From Glandiceps talaboti (lineage: Eukaryota; Hemichordata; Enteropneusta; Spengelidae): a stretch of 64,000 nucleotides of DNA. Location: positions 5,822,134 through 5,886,133 of the forward strand of contig NC_135562.1 in NCBI RefSeq assembly GCF_964340395.1, given 5' to 3'. The position numbers and the translations under genes were made by a program. The notes under the pieces are model-generated. The model did no database searches, had not been told where the DNA came from, and was given only the letters and a program-made list of their open reading frames with translations. Of the stretch, positions 1 to 13,535 are shown in pieces (position 1 is the stretch's first letter; each line of letters opens with the position of its first letter).

Positions 1-284
1 CTATTTTTATCGTTATTTTAAATCAACAGTCTCTTTAAAATTTGTAGTTTCCTTTCAAATCGTGACAGTGGTAGACTGTAATATATGGTCTATCATTGAT
101 ATCAACATTTAATTACCAAAGTGTAGATCACACAGTACTGGTACATGAGACCTTGATACAGTAGAGGCTAGTAGACTCTAAACAAAATATTGTCTGGCTT
201 AATATCCATATCCAGTCATCCACCAACCCATCCAACTGCACGCATACACGCACGCAGGCAGACAAGTAGGCACACACACGCACG

Positions 285-320
<36 letters not shown>

Positions 321-383
321 TACATACATACATACATACATACATACATACATACATACATACATACATACATACATACATGT

Positions 384-471
<88 letters not shown>

Positions 472-472
472 T
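285..472 (+). repeat. Compound microsatellite (CA)n-(CATA)n-(CAGA)n
   Basis: Three pure blocks in a row: CA to about 315, CATA to about 380, a short TGTA break, then CAGA to the end. Open frames over it are low-complexity artefacts. Confidence 0.97.
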
Positions 473-1558
473 TATATGTTAGATACAGATTTCGGAGATT
501 GGGGTAAAATGAACATCCCCTCTCTTCCCGCTCTTACACACGATTTTACACCTAATAAGTATTTGTGGAAATGTCTCATCTCAGTTCGCGATTACCACGT
601 GTGTACTTGAATATCATGAAAACCAACGGATCACAACGTACACGTGTCCAGATTGTCAATATTCTGCCTGTTTGATGTTGATGACGACGATGATGAGAAA
701 AAACCCACACACGAATTACCTCCTTAGTTAGAATCTCATCTAAAACAGTGAGAATGATACTAGAATACTATATTTTGTGGATCGAGAGGAGGATGTACGG
801 TGATTATCATCTTCGTGTGTACAGGAAATGACGTGGACGACATTCTTGTTCTTGCATATCAAAAGAAAGATTTACACTCCATAGAAAAAGTAACAGGCAA
901 CATTTATCCATTATTTTCACTTACTTCATAATTCAGGTAAGGTGTAGATTAATTAGAAACTACATGTTGTGGGGAGATTTATGAACAATAGTGACGTATA
1001 TGTAACAATAAATTCATTTATATTTCCTCTTGAAGCTTTCAATAGTCTATTTATATCTTTATGGTATGTTTGTTGTCACTCCAGGGTCATGCTGCTATCG
1101 AACCACGTACACTAATAGTTATTCTCATGCGCCTGATATGATATATTGTCACAGCATCGACAATCACCCGAGCGATATCAGAAACACATTGTAAGAATTT
1201 CCCATGTCGGCGATAAGTTTCTCTTTACTGACTAAAAAAACCCCGTTTATCATGCAAGCTGTTGTTCTGCACTTACTGAACCAGGTCATGGATATTTCGC
1301 ACGTCGGATCGTAGCATGTCTATGTAAATTTAAGAGTTCGGGGGTCATTCCGTGTGATTGATTGATTCAATCCCACGACAGCACACACTTATGACCCTGT
1401 CATAAACCTGTCCAACCATTACAGACGTCAATATGTGATAGACTAATATACGGGATATATCTCTAGATAGTAAACCATTTGACATACACGTTACTCAAAG
1501 TTACGTTTTGGGGCAATATTGTGAATATATAAATTAATATGTAACCAACGACCAACAC
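473..1558. other. Gene-free stretch
   Basis: AT-rich unique-looking sequence. No splice-framed exon, RNA gene or repeat recognised. Confidence 0.6.
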
Positions 1559-1655
1559 AAAAACAAACAAACAAACAAACAAACAAACAAACAGACAAAC
1601 GAAACATGTATGTATGTATGTATGTATGTATGTATGTATGTATGTATGTATGTAT
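1559..1655 (+). repeat. Compound microsatellite (ACAA)n-(TATG)n
   Basis: ACAA block to about 1600, then a 6-bp junction, then TATG to about 1655. Confidence 0.95.
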
Positions 1656-1802
1656 GTTTGTTCCATTATATTTAGAAATGTTCGGGTTTTCACCTGGCAT
1701 TTCTCTGTCTCGCCAATTTTTCCTTTGAAAAAGAATATTTATTCGAAACGTCGGATTTAACAGCTATATATACGGACTGGTTTATTAGTTCCTTATGCAT
1801 TT

Positions 1803-1845
1803 CTATGTATGTATGTATGTATGTATGTATGTATGTATGTATGTA

Positions 1846-1904
<59 letters not shown>

Positions 1905-1925
1905 TGGTAGGTAGGTAGGTAAGTA
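1803..1925 (+). repeat. Compound microsatellite (TATG)n-(TCTG)n-(GTAG)n
   Basis: TATG to about 1846, TCTG to about 1903, then four to five GTAG units. Confidence 0.95.
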
Positions 1926-2993
1926 GGTTGTGTCTACAAAGCAAATTTTAATACATTCAATAATCTTATTGACTGTGGCCTTCGTACTCTTCTCATGATA
2001 TATATCTAAGAAAGTGCTGGGGTCAACGACCTAGATCACATACTATAAAATTAATTGGATCCTGTGAAAAGCCCTTAGAAAAGTCATCAAATCAAAATGT
2101 TCAAATTGATTAGCTTTTTGTAATCAAAACCCATATTCAAGAGAGTGCTGTCAAAAGTGACGCACCAATTGCATTACTGTTTGGTTACTCTGATGAAAGG
2201 GTCGTCCATGCAACGTGAGGAGAGTGTGCAAAACACCAGATAGTCATCAATTGTCTTATTCTTACATAATTTGAAGTGAGGATTTTCTCCTTATTAATGA
2301 TTACATATAATGGCATTCACTCCGAGTAGGTCATATTTTAAGTGGAAATTTGACGAAGTGCTCCCTGGGTGGAAATTTAAAAAAAAATCGATAGGCTATA
2401 TAACTAATTTAAAAGGTCTTCAAACTCTTGAAATGGTAATTTACAACTGGGATCACTATTAGACAGTACAACAAAGACGTGATATTCATAAACATTTTGA
2501 GAAAAATGAAGGGCATCAAGAGACAATAAACTTATAATGACATGTACAGTTATAAAATGCATACACGTGACTTGTGTTTGTGTTCTCAAAAGTATGTACA
2601 GTGAATTTCACAATACTGGTCAGCTTTTCTGTTTGATACAAGCACTCAGAAATTTAAACCAACAAGAATCAGCATATGCCATACATCTATTGATAAACCG
2701 CATTGTTTGCTACATTTAGTATATTTAAATGTATTGCAACTCCATGCAGACATTCAGGGCGCCAATATTGTTTTCCTAGTATCAAACACCCGATGACGGG
2801 CGCGTAAAATGTCCTTTGCGGTGTTCATTTGATGTCTGTATCGTGGTATGTGTAGTTCATTTCACCAAAACAAAATGTAGCAAGAAATTGTACCCATTCA
2901 ATCTTGCTATCTTAAAGTGTAGCATGTCCAGTTTCTTATTGTTTTTTTTTTGTGGTTGTATGAAAGAGAAAAGCCGAATGCTGTTGTGAAATT

Positions 2994-3083
<90 letters not shown>

Positions 3084-4585
3084 GACGTGTGTGTGAATTA
3101 AAAATCGTTGTTTCATGAAATACAAATTACTAATAAAAATAGTAAGATAGTTTAGATTTTTTAAAAGACAAAATCGGGACAAGTGAGCAAATATTGTGGA
3201 GGACTGAGTACACTTTATTGAAACTACAGTTTACAAGGAAAACATCTTTGCATGTATGACGTACCTGTAGCCATCACATTGACATGATGCCTTGACTGTG
3301 ACAGGTTCGTGCACGTGTAGACTCGTAATCTTTCCACAGAATTGAGAAAAATATCGGCTGCTAATAGATTACACTTTCTCGTTACAGAGTTGGTTAGACT
3401 AATCGAACGTAGTAAATAGATAAAGTCAACATCAAGGTATGCGTCAATGAACAAGTCTGTCAGTGATGGTCATATCAATTGACGCACTCTTTAACGGAGT
3501 CTATATCTGCTGCAAAAGTTGCCTAGTTCAGTCAATTAGTCTGTCTGCTGGCGAACTGGCAAACCTGGAGTACTTTTAGACATCTAGTGAATAAACAAAT
3601 GACACATTCGATATATCTCAAAGGGGCACAAGCTGAGTTTATTAACCTTTTACTCGGGGGGAAATACTTACATAGAACCTTGATTAAACTATTCTGGTAC
3701 AATTTTAATGTCATTGCATGTCTTAAATGACATTAAGAATATCTTATAGTATTGTTAGCACAGGTGATACCATATGTTATACTATATGTTTCCTAGACAT
3801 TTTACCTTACGTATAAGAAAATACGTCATCCACGCACTCGTATATGTACTATATGCGTCACGTTGAATACCGTGTTTGGGTTCTGCCGATAACAAGTGAT
3901 GACTAACTATGCATCGGTTAGCAGAATACCGCAAATTCCATCTTAAAATTGCCCGCACCGAACGCATATACTCCTTTAAAATCAAATTCTATTTTTTTTA
4001 CTCCAAAATGTTGACAATTTGCGGTAGATATATCAAAGTACAACACGAAACATGATAAAATGCAGGTTCGTGATATATAATTGATTTTTAGTATTTCTCG
4101 ACGTCCGGCGGTACTATTAAATTACAAAACCACTTCCTTCCTGCATATGTGGACGAAAGAATATGCAAAGTGATAGGCCTAAATTTTACGGAACTTTTCT
4201 TACCGAGCACATAATTTTTACTCGAGTCTAAAATTGAATTCAAATGATCCAAATAGTTATGGATTAAAATGAATACGTCACTAGCGTTGAGCGAGAAAAT
4301 CAGCTGATATCTCGAGAAAGGAGTTGCACGGCTCTATTGTAAGTTTGATGGTGTAGGCCGCCAAACGGACTCTGATGAATTCTTTTCAGGGTTGTATGTC
4401 TAGAAAGGGTTGACATGGCCAGTTTTATTCTAGGGGAAGGAGGTGTACCTTATCACTATTTTAACCACACACGGTTTCATATTTATACCTATTTTTAATT
4501 AAAGTGAACCATAAACAATTACGTATGTTTGAAAATAGTTACAACTGCCGACATCAGACCGTGGACAAACGGAACCCGTTACAAA
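1926..4585. other. Gene-free stretch
   Basis: Apart from the (GA)n at 2995, no supported feature. Frames of 60-76 residues on both strands have no family motif and no exon context. A GGCGCCAA word lies near 2759. Confidence 0.6.
2995..3080 (+). repeat. (GA)n microsatellite
   Basis: Pure GA dinucleotide for about 85 bp. Confidence 0.97.
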
Positions 4586-4861
4586 CAGGGGAAGTAAACA
4601 AATGAATTGGATTAATAACAATTGGCTCAGCATATTGGAACAGCAGAGACTTGTATTACACACCATGGTTTGATAAGAACAGTTTTATGGCCTCTTTATA
4701 TGTACATGAAATGCCAGGGAACTGGAAACTGTTTGTGGACGCGAACAGTTATGAAAAGTGGTCATAAACTAATCGTATCAAATGATGAAATGTAATACAA
4801 GTCTCTGCCCAACATGCTGTGCCATGTGTTATTAATCGAATTCGTTTGTTTACATTCCCTG
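4586..4861. mobile_element. Foldback element, about 104-bp inverted arms
   Basis: Left arm 4586-4692 and right arm 4759-4861 are imperfect reverse complements around a 66-bp spacer. Examples are GTAAACAAATGAATT against GTAAACAAACGAATT, and GCAGAGACTTGTATTACA, present in both. There is no coding capacity, so it would be a non-autonomous MITE/foldback-type element. Target-site duplications were not clear. Confidence 0.75.
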
Positions 4862-6679
4862 TATTATACTGGAATGTGTTTTTTCAAAAAAATCACTTGA
4901 ATATAAAGCTTATAAGCACAGTTTGTGCCACATTAACCTAGTAGGGTGAAACCATTTCTTCCTATATCAAAATTATTATCATTTTTGGAAGAAATCACAG
5001 GAATGTATACATAGAGACTTGCCCACGGTTATGAATGTTTGATGATGGACAAATGTCTTATTTTAGCAACATAAATTAAACCATACGTTATCTAATATTG
5101 GCGTGACACGTTCAGTAATTCCCAAGGGATGGTTTTTGATGTTCAGGAAAGAGCCGAGTATTTCAAATTTCATGAATAGTCTACAAATGTCCCTTAGATT
5201 ACGACTTCATACTTGGAATATCCACAAGTCCAAGAATACCAGACATTGCGTAAACCCGACAATACGAGATACTATAACTTGTATGGACATTCCAAATACT
5301 ATAAACTCACTTAAGCTTATCTGGTTTTGAGCTCAGTCAGTAATTTTAGCAATTTCCACACTTTAAGCTTATTATGAAACCGAATACTATGAACGTATCT
5401 AATTTAAATTGGAGCTCAAATATTTTAGCTGAAAAGACATTTGTGCACGTTGGCTGCACTTTATTTTGACGGACTTCTACCATATCACTTTTAGTTTATT
5501 TTTTTTGGCGCGAACAGACTTTCAGTGAATAAACTGACTGACGGTAAGCGTTGCAAATACATGCACTCATAGTATGATTTACCTTTAGAAAATAATTTTT
5601 CACACCATTGAAAGAAAGAAACATATTGATAAAAAAAAAAGAAGTCAAAATAGTATTGTGTAATCACTCAAGGTACCATAAACGACAGATATGGATGATA
5701 CTGCACAGCAAATGTATATTAAAATCGAGACTATGTCCATTTGTCGATAATATTATGCAAATTTTGATCACGAAATCCAAACAATAGGCATTCTTTATTT
5801 AGATCTGTGTGCATGCAGACAGTCCCTTAATATTACGACTCGGATTTCTTGAATATTTTTCAGTGATCGGATTATCATATCTCCAACACATCAAAAAAGT
5901 ATCTAAATTTGCTAGTTTGCAACTTTAATTCTACACACTGGAGGACTGGAACTTTAACGCCCACATTAGGAAAGAATTCATATATTTTTTTATTCAATTC
6001 ATGTATTATGTTTCATCACAAGGCTGTACACAAATTGACACAACCAGAAGGAAAAGTAGACAAACACTACAGAACAGACAGACAGACACAGACCGCTCGT
6101 CGAATATAAAACTAGACGGAAATGATTAATGGAAGATATAAAAACCAAATAATGTCAGTAATGGACAAACAGGTGCAAGGCGTATCTACAAACGTCAAAA
6201 CGTGACTAAAATGAATTAGCTATAATGATATTATAATTTAAAAAATCAAAAAAACAAAACACAGACGTAAAAGTGATACAAAATTTCCCCCAGGACAACG
6301 AGTATGCCGAGATGGAATGTTTTGTCCGGGTGACACGTGACCCGTGACCGTCAGAGATCGAACACCTTCCGTTCCGATTCAGCACTTTAATTTGCATGTC
6401 AAGAGAAGTCGTCACGGTGTATCTACGAAAACCCAGCTGTGTAGATGAGGTGAAAGGTCAAAATATTCATTGTTAATCTTGTACAATTTAACTCTTTAGG
6501 AATCAGAATCTCGCTGACGTTTTTAATCCATCATTGTTTCCCTATACCGGTAATTTCAAACTCTGTTGATGTATGGATTACACTTTTATAAAAGTCCAGA
6601 CACTGATGTTGTGATTTATTCAAAGTTGTAATATGTATAATGCCAATAAATTATAAGATTTATTTAATATTTATCTTAA
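4862..6679. other. Gene-free stretch
   Basis: No recognised exon. Octamer words occur at 5755 and 6390 (reverse). Confidence 0.6.
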
Positions 6680-7018
6680 GCTATAATATTTTATGGAGCG
6701 ATAATAAAGGGCATGAAAATCATAAATTAGCCTTTTCACAGTCTGGCAAATTTTAATTCCATTTAAACTAAATATTGTAATTTATCTATGTTCTTTTTAT
6801 TATGAGTAATAAAATGTTTTTAATTATCATAAGTCCAAAATCGTACGCTGCTAAATAAAAATTTGCAATTTTATTTAGGAACTAAACGTTACAATTTATC
6901 GACTTATATTTCATGGAAGTATATGGTAATAAGGGTCATCGGAAATCATAAATTCAAAATTTAACACTTTGTAAATTACGATTCCTGTTGAAATTAAACG
7001 TTATAATTTATTTATGTT
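6680..7018 (+). repeat. Degenerate direct repeat, two units about 220-225 bp apart
   Basis: Words such as ATATTTTATGG, AATAAAGGGCATGAAAATCA and TAAATTAG at 6686-6730 recur at 6906-6958 as ATATTTCATGG, AATAAGGGTCATCGGAAATC and ATAAATTC. Likewise ATTGTAATTTATCTATG matches GTTATAATTTATTTATG. A third weak match lies near 7575-7640. Confidence 0.55.
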
Positions 7019-7165
7019 GGCCATTTATTTCATTAAACCTGTATATGCTGTAACTGAAGTACTATGTCTGATCGACAAAATATTCCAGTTTAATACTGGC
7101 GATAATTATTGGGCCAGGTGCATTTCAACCATATATTGACTCGTTTTTTTAATATAGTTTTTTTT

Positions 7166-7320
7166 GTCTGTTTGTTTGTTTGTTTGTTTGTTTGTTTGTT
7201 TGTTTGTTTGTTTGTTTGTTTGTGTTTGTTTTTGTCAGCTTTTTGTTTGTTTGTTTGTTTTTGGTTTTTGTTGTATTGTTGTTGTTTTTTGTTTGTTTTT
7301 TTTTTGGGGGGGTGGGGGGG
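7166..7320 (+). repeat. (TTTG)n with T- and G-rich tail
   Basis: Pure TTTG to about 7222, then interrupted GTTT words and a G-run near 7306-7320. Confidence 0.93.
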
Positions 7321-8602
7321 TGAAATGCCAATAATTAGACGTCGAACATGTCAATTTGAGGTCTATTTTATCTATAAGTAGTTGACACTTGTGATTGGCG
7401 TTTGGGCGAGGATTCTAGTTTAAATGGACATATTGCACAATGTTATGAGTACTGTAAGTGACACAAATATGTTTTCACACGGGTTATTCAGTACAGTCCA
7501 GGGTCTATATGATTATATGATTAAGTCATTATATCTACCAAAACAGATTTTAAAAGATGCTCCTATAGTGATAAAATGGAAATAACATAAAGGGCCATAT
7601 TAATCATGAATTTTAAAAATCCACATTGGTAATTACGAATTGAGTTGCACATATATGTATAATTTACCTCCATTTCAAACTTTCAAATTGCAAGAAAACA
7701 TTCAATGTAAAACGTCTACGTTTTATATCCCACTATTTTATCCACGTAGACATGGTCGATTTATATTCACTACGACGTTAGAGATTTTATCTCTCAAAAT
7801 TAATTGTATTTATCCGTTTCTGTGTACGTAATATGCGCGTAGCGTTGCCCTTAGGATGACCCAAGGGAGTTATTGGGAACGAAGATGAGCCACACAGATA
7901 ATGCCTTATATTGTGACAGGGGAATTGTTGCACATTAAGAAATAGGCTTTAGCCTCATTTTTACATCGCCGTCAATTTGTACAGATTGAATCGTATTTGG
8001 GTGTAAGTTTTAACAGAAAAAAGCTATCTTTAGTGATTCCAAAAAAGTCATCTAATCACCCTACGTGACAAGGGATGTTGGAATCAATAATCTCGTTTTG
8101 AGTTGTGTTATATCAGAGGCGACGATGGAAAGTCTCGCATAAATGGTCACGTTGTCATCTCAAGTGCTAAGGACAGCTGAGGTTAAAGGTCAAAGGGCTA
8201 TCACATCTTTATTAAGAACAATGAACTGCGAACGCATATACATGTAGGTGTTTGACATGAAAAGTGCATGACCAATGGTAGGGCGAGGTTAAAGGTTACA
8301 TTTGTTTATCTTGTCATGACTGTAGCCTTTTCTCAAAATGGACGCTAATACTTGTTTTAATGTAGTAAGTAAGCATCGCGACGAGGACTGTTTACCTGAA
8401 AATTGCAGAGGTCAGAAACAGTAAGTCATATTTAAACAAAAAAAATAGAACCTTTAGCACAAGTGATTGAATACTCAGAATAGTAGGCATAGGGCAAATT
8501 GAAATGAAAACTCATTATTGCAACACTAATCAGAAAGCTGATAATACAACATTACAGAGGGCAGGCAGTTGATTAATGTCAAGTCTATATACCGCATCAT
8601 AT
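7321..8602. other. Gene-free stretch
   Basis: No exon recognised. It holds the DR1-like site at 8180 and a weak third copy of the 6.7-kb repeat near 7575. Confidence 0.55.
8180..8192 (+). promoter_or_regulatory. DR1-type nuclear receptor half-site pair
   Basis: AGGTTAAAGGTCA is two AGGTxA half-sites separated by one base, the known DR1 layout bound by HNF4/RXR-type receptors. No gene is recognised nearby, so function is unsupported. A chance match is possible. Confidence 0.2.
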
Positions 8603-8648
8603 ACATATCATATCATATCATATCATATCATATCATATCATATCATAT
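8603..8648 (+). repeat. (CATAT)n pentanucleotide repeat
   Basis: About nine units, pure. Confidence 0.93.
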
Positions 8649-8849
8649 AAGTATCAAATATTAAAGTTCGAAGTCAACAAACTCAACATTAAATTGAAAT
8701 GAAATACGACGACTTGTCACGTGGGATAACAGTGATTAACTTGAACGTACCTACAGATTGAGTGGTTGCAGCATTGAATTAAAGTCAACCCGTAGCATGA
8801 AGTATTATTTCATATGTACCAGAGATTACTTACACCGTACGTTGCGCGA

Positions 8850-9195
8850 GCATTTTTATTGCATACTTGCATGCAAATTATATGCAAATACGGAGTCGAT
8901 CGTTTGCTAGCACTGTGCATATGCATGCATGATCAAACGCGCGATCACACAGCATAATATTTTGTGCCAAATATGCGCATGCTGTTTCGGATAAACACAT
9001 GTAATAATAAGAGAATCCCATGCCGCGTGAGTTCCAGTGAGGGTACATGGTGGTATTTGCACTCGTGCTTGCAGTGTTTTCTGCTGCACTTCACTCGATA
9101 TGCTCGTGAAAGTACGGCTGCAGAGAACACTGCAGACACTCGTGCAAATACTCAGAGTACGCCATGCTCGCGCGTCATGGGGTATGTCATAATCT
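8850..9195. mobile_element. Hairpin element family A, copy 1
   Basis: The 3' part (9001-9193) folds into a long hairpin. GGTATTTGCACTCGTGC and TGCAGTGTTTTCTGC on the left pair with GCAGAGAACACTGCA and GCACTCGTGCAAATAC-like sequence on the right, around a loop at 9095-9105. An upstream segment (GCATGCAAATTATATGCAAAT, GATCGTTTG) is also shared with copy 2 at 13205, so the element is larger than the hairpin. No ORF of note. Confidence 0.75.
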
Positions 9196-9581
9196 TTGCA
9201 GTATTTTGGAATGACATGTTCTACATGATATCCTGGGGTTGTCTTCTCCTTGACTTAAATTAGACGATCGATTAGATTTGACTGGGGAGAAGTCAATGAT
9301 GTCTGGGAGCAGCTGATAAATGATGGTAGGGGTCATCTCAACTTAACTTAGGTTGAAGAATTTCTTCACATGGGGTTTGACTTGATTTTTATTAATTTTG
9401 TATTGGGTCTGTGTTTCTTCAAACAGTAGGTAGTGCGTGAATAGTGAATAATTCAGACGTAGATGAGTTTGCTTTAGATCGCTGTTACATTATCACTATA
9501 GTACACACAATGATTTCGTCCATTTGGAAGAAGTATGGATTTTTTTTCAGTTTACTTTTTGTAAACAGTGATGATTTGATA

Positions 9582-9624
9582 GTGGTGGTGGTGGTGGTGG
9601 TGGTGGTGGTGGTGGTGGTGGCGG

Positions 9625-9666
<42 letters not shown>

Positions 9667-9685
9667 CGACGACGACGACGACGAC

Positions 9686-9721
<36 letters not shown>

Positions 9722-9725
9722 GATG
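9582..9725 (+). repeat. Trinucleotide tract (GGT)n-(GAT)n-(GAC)n-(GAT)n
   Basis: Four successive trinucleotide blocks related by single substitutions. Both strands stay open, giving poly-Met, poly-Ser and similar frames that are artefacts; no splice or start context supports coding. Confidence 0.93.
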
Positions 9726-10856
9726 ACACAATGGCCTTTATATTGTTATTCATGAATATTCATGTATTCACATGTCAATTGCTATAAACAGGAATACTGA
9801 CAAAATTAGAAATCCATAGAAACATCTGATCTAATTCTATACAAGCGATGTTTTATAAGTTACACGATTTTAAAAAATATCATCGCAAATCACTCACAAA
9901 GGACGATGTCGCAGGTCGATATAAGACTACAGGCTATTGTTACATACATATTAGGTCATCTAAATGCAAATATTATATTTAAAATAAGTCGAAGTATATG
10001 CTTGCATTTTCGCACCGCATTTGTGTACATTTAAAACAATGACGGACTCAGGCTGAATAAAGCTGATTTGCACGATAAAATTCGTTATCGTTTGATGTAT
10101 TTGTATCAAGTTAATACTGCAATGTAGTCACGAATCATCAGAAAACGACGCATTGATAACGATAGTACACAGTGTATTGAATTATTTAATGTACAGAGTG
10201 ATATCACGTCTTCGTTATTATTAACACATGTATACGTTATGCCTAGTAGGCAGCAGTTGTCAAACAACAAATCTCATTTAATGTTTTGATCGTAATCAGT
10301 CTTATTTCCCTCGTTGAATCACATTATGGTAAGAGCCTTAAGGCAAAGTGCACATAAAAAGCAACAAATCTGAACTGATTCTAACTGTATATACGTAACG
10401 AGTATAAGGAATCATGGGTTTGGTGAATCTAGGTCAGCGTTCGAATCCATTTTTTGTGTGTGAACATAATCACTTCTGCGGATTGTTCAGATTGGCATAG
10501 ATCATCGTCTTATCCATGATTTTTCTTGCGGAGAAGTCAATAAGTCGCCTTCGTTATCATATGGATGTTGACTACACACAATTAAGAATCATTGATATCC
10601 GTTGGTAACCAAGGGCCTTCAATTAGAAATATTACAAACATACATTGAAATGTGAGGTGCGTGTGTTTGCTCATATATATGAACAAATATATGCATGAAA
10701 CACAGTGTAACGGCTCCTGTGTATCTTACATGATATTGTGTTATTTACACCGCTCTACATACATATGTATTGGACACTGTTTACTCCAGCATAGACATTT
10801 TACATACACTGAGTTTATATATATATATTACATACACTGGGTTTATTTATATATAT
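9726..10856. other. Gene-free stretch
   Basis: Nothing supported. An octamer ATGCAAAT lies at 9964. Confidence 0.55.
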
Positions 10857-10857
10857 G

Positions 10858-10931
<74 letters not shown>
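10857..10931. repeat. (TA)n microsatellite
   Basis: Pure TA for about 75 bp, preceded by shorter TATATA words. Confidence 0.96.
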
Positions 10932-10935
<4 letters not shown>

Positions 10936-10972
10936 CATTAGACAGGCAGATTGATAGCTAGCTAACTAGCTA

Positions 10973-11160
10973 CATGAATGAATGAATGAATGAATGAATG
11001 AATGAATGAATGAATGAATGAATGAATGAATGGATGGATGGATGGATGGATGGATGGATGGATGCATGGATGGGTGGATGGATGGATGTATGGATGTATG
11101 GATGGATGGATGGATGGATGGGTGGATGGGTGGATGGATGGATATGTATGGATGGGTGGA
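10973..11160 (+). repeat. (ATGA)n-(GATG)n microsatellite
   Basis: ATGA block to about 11031, then GGAT/GATG with point variants (GGGT, GTAT) to about 11160. Confidence 0.95.
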
Positions 11161-13204
11161 AGGAAGAAGGATTTGACAAACTACCATGGAGACTAAGTAA
11201 GGTTTAGTGCTAGTGGTTCTTGATATCGTGTTAAACCTTTTTTTAAATAAACAAAACATTGAGCTGTCTATCATCATTTCATGTTGATGTCAGGGAGGCC
11301 ACGTATATGTATCTCGAGTGCATGACGTGTGTGCAATTCACCTAAAAAAGTTGCTTAAGCACTGTGGAATTCTCCGTAATGTGAAAATATGTTTTACGGT
11401 ACATTAGTTGCATCTAAAACGGTAATGCAGTTCACAATATCATATTAAGTCAAATGTTCTCCCGAGTTCGATGTACAACAACTATCACTCTATATTAGTT
11501 GCGTGAAATATGTAGTTTTATTTTATGCTCTGTGTGGGAGTTGACATTTTGTATACGTACAGTTAAAGCTGGTGCAAAAAAATGTATTCAAATCTCTGCC
11601 TTACTTTTGTTTGACTTTTTGGTTATGCGTATTAAATGTACTTTCACCTCTTTTACACGTGTCTACATAATTCTTATTCAGAATGGATTTGTTTGGGATT
11701 TTTTTTAAACACTACATACATGTGTAGTTTTATATGCTTGTTGCCATTGTTTATTTTGTACGTTTTTCTTCAGTTCTTCAATCTGAACTTACGACAGTGT
11801 TAATATGTTCTAGTTATTTAGTTCGTCGTTTAATCCGATTAGTGACTTAGCCCCATGTGTTGTATATAGCGTGCCTAGGTTTCCATCTACCTTCATCACA
11901 TGTGGACACTGACAGCCATGCATTATATTTACAGAGTAGTAATGGGTTCTATCTGTCAATATTATTCTTCATTTGGTCAAGAACTATACGACTGATGACC
12001 TAAATTATAAAATACATTTCTCATCTCGCCTCGACTCAAAGTGTAAAGCATTATATAATAAATAATACTCACGCAAGCATAATCTATGAAATATTTGGAA
12101 GACTATTGACCACTTTGAATATGTTTACTCATCACTTTACGAGTACACTAACTGATGACGTAGACGCGTGTTGTGATGAACAGTCAGGATAAAAATACCA
12201 GACTTTTTTGTTCGCGTGTGTTCAACTGACTTGCAAGAGTAAATTTGGAATTAATATATCTTGTACGTGAGGATATTGCAGATAATAATCATTGACATCG
12301 AGGAATCATTTAAAAAAATAATACCATTGTTATGTCATGGAGTAAAACATTGATTTTTATGTAGTAATTAGAGATATGTCATTATACAATGGTCGTATAC
12401 GTCACAGTGTGGCTTCAGGCTGACACTGTCGTCTGCACATATACACATATTTATATAAAACACAATTGTCAACATATCTAAATCTCTCGTAAAAATATCT
12501 AGTAAAAATCACATTTTTATCTCGTCGGACGATAAATATAACAAAAACAAACGGATTACTGACAAATGTGGTGTAATAGCTAATTATAGCATTTGTGGAT
12601 GACACGATTCTTTGTTATTTACTTGATATATTTTATACAACCTCACTTGAAAAAATACATAATTTTTTTTTTACATATAAATGGTGATATATTTCTCCAA
12701 CATATGTTTATGGTAGATAGAACAATTGCATGCGAACATCTGTTGGGACTATTGCGAAACAATACATCGATTGAAAAACAAACACACCGCCGGGAAAGCA
12801 GTTAGTTGTATGTCTACCAAATTATGTGGTTTTCATCACAGCAGATCACAACAACATCCCTTCAGCCATGTGTATGTGCACATTCAGGCAAAACAGACAT
12901 CCAGAGTGGCGGCCTTTTGTATGGTCTTGCTTTTTTTATGAATATACTATAATTACTTATGTTTATCATTGTAACTGAGTAAGGCATGGAGTATGCATGC
13001 GTTCATTGACATCTTGCAGCATCACATGAACGTTATATAGTTACTATAAATAGTAGATTCACGCACAAGCGAACGCACTCTGGACGTACTACTTAAATAT
13101 AGAACACGCATCATACATACGTACGCGCTCCCTACATTATTGCAGAGAGTTCTTGCACTGTTGCACGTGCCTACGTATACTAGTGCTATACCGAAAACAA
13201 TAAT
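11161..13204. other. Gene-free stretch
   Basis: No exon or repeat recognised with confidence. Short frames near 12402-12941 lack motifs. Confidence 0.55.
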
Positions 13205-13535
13205 TGCATACCTGCATGCAAATGAAAACGAGGAAGCGATCGTTCTCTATACACGAAATCGCGTGATCGCTATAACATTTTTGTTATTTTAAAGGAAATT
13301 TGCCGTTTTAGATAAAAACATGTGATAATAACAGAACCCTATGCAATGCGAGTACTCGAGTTCCAGTGTAGGTACTCACGTCTATTTGCACTTGTGCTTG
13401 CAGTGTTTTCTGCTGCACTTTCACTCGCTACATGCGTGACAGTATGACCGCAAAGAACACTGCAAGCACACATGCAAATACCCCGAGTACACCACACTTG
13501 CACTCACGTGTCATGAGGTTCTGTCATATTATATA
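13205..13535. mobile_element. Hairpin element family A, copy 2
   Basis: Same order and orientation as 8850-9195. Shared words include GCATGCAAAT, GCGATCGTT, CACTTGTGCTTGCAGTG, TTTTCTGCTGCACTT, AAGAACACTGCA and GTGTCATGAGG. Arms 13321-13420 and 13440-13535 are inverted repeats. The two copies lie 4.3 kb apart, and divergence is high enough that they are unlikely to be a recent duplication. Confidence 0.75.

Noticed and set aside
9444-9755. Poly-Met/Val/Thr or poly-Ser/Pro protein
   Set aside because: Trinucleotide microsatellite; equally open on both strands, and the homopolymer stretches are implausible.
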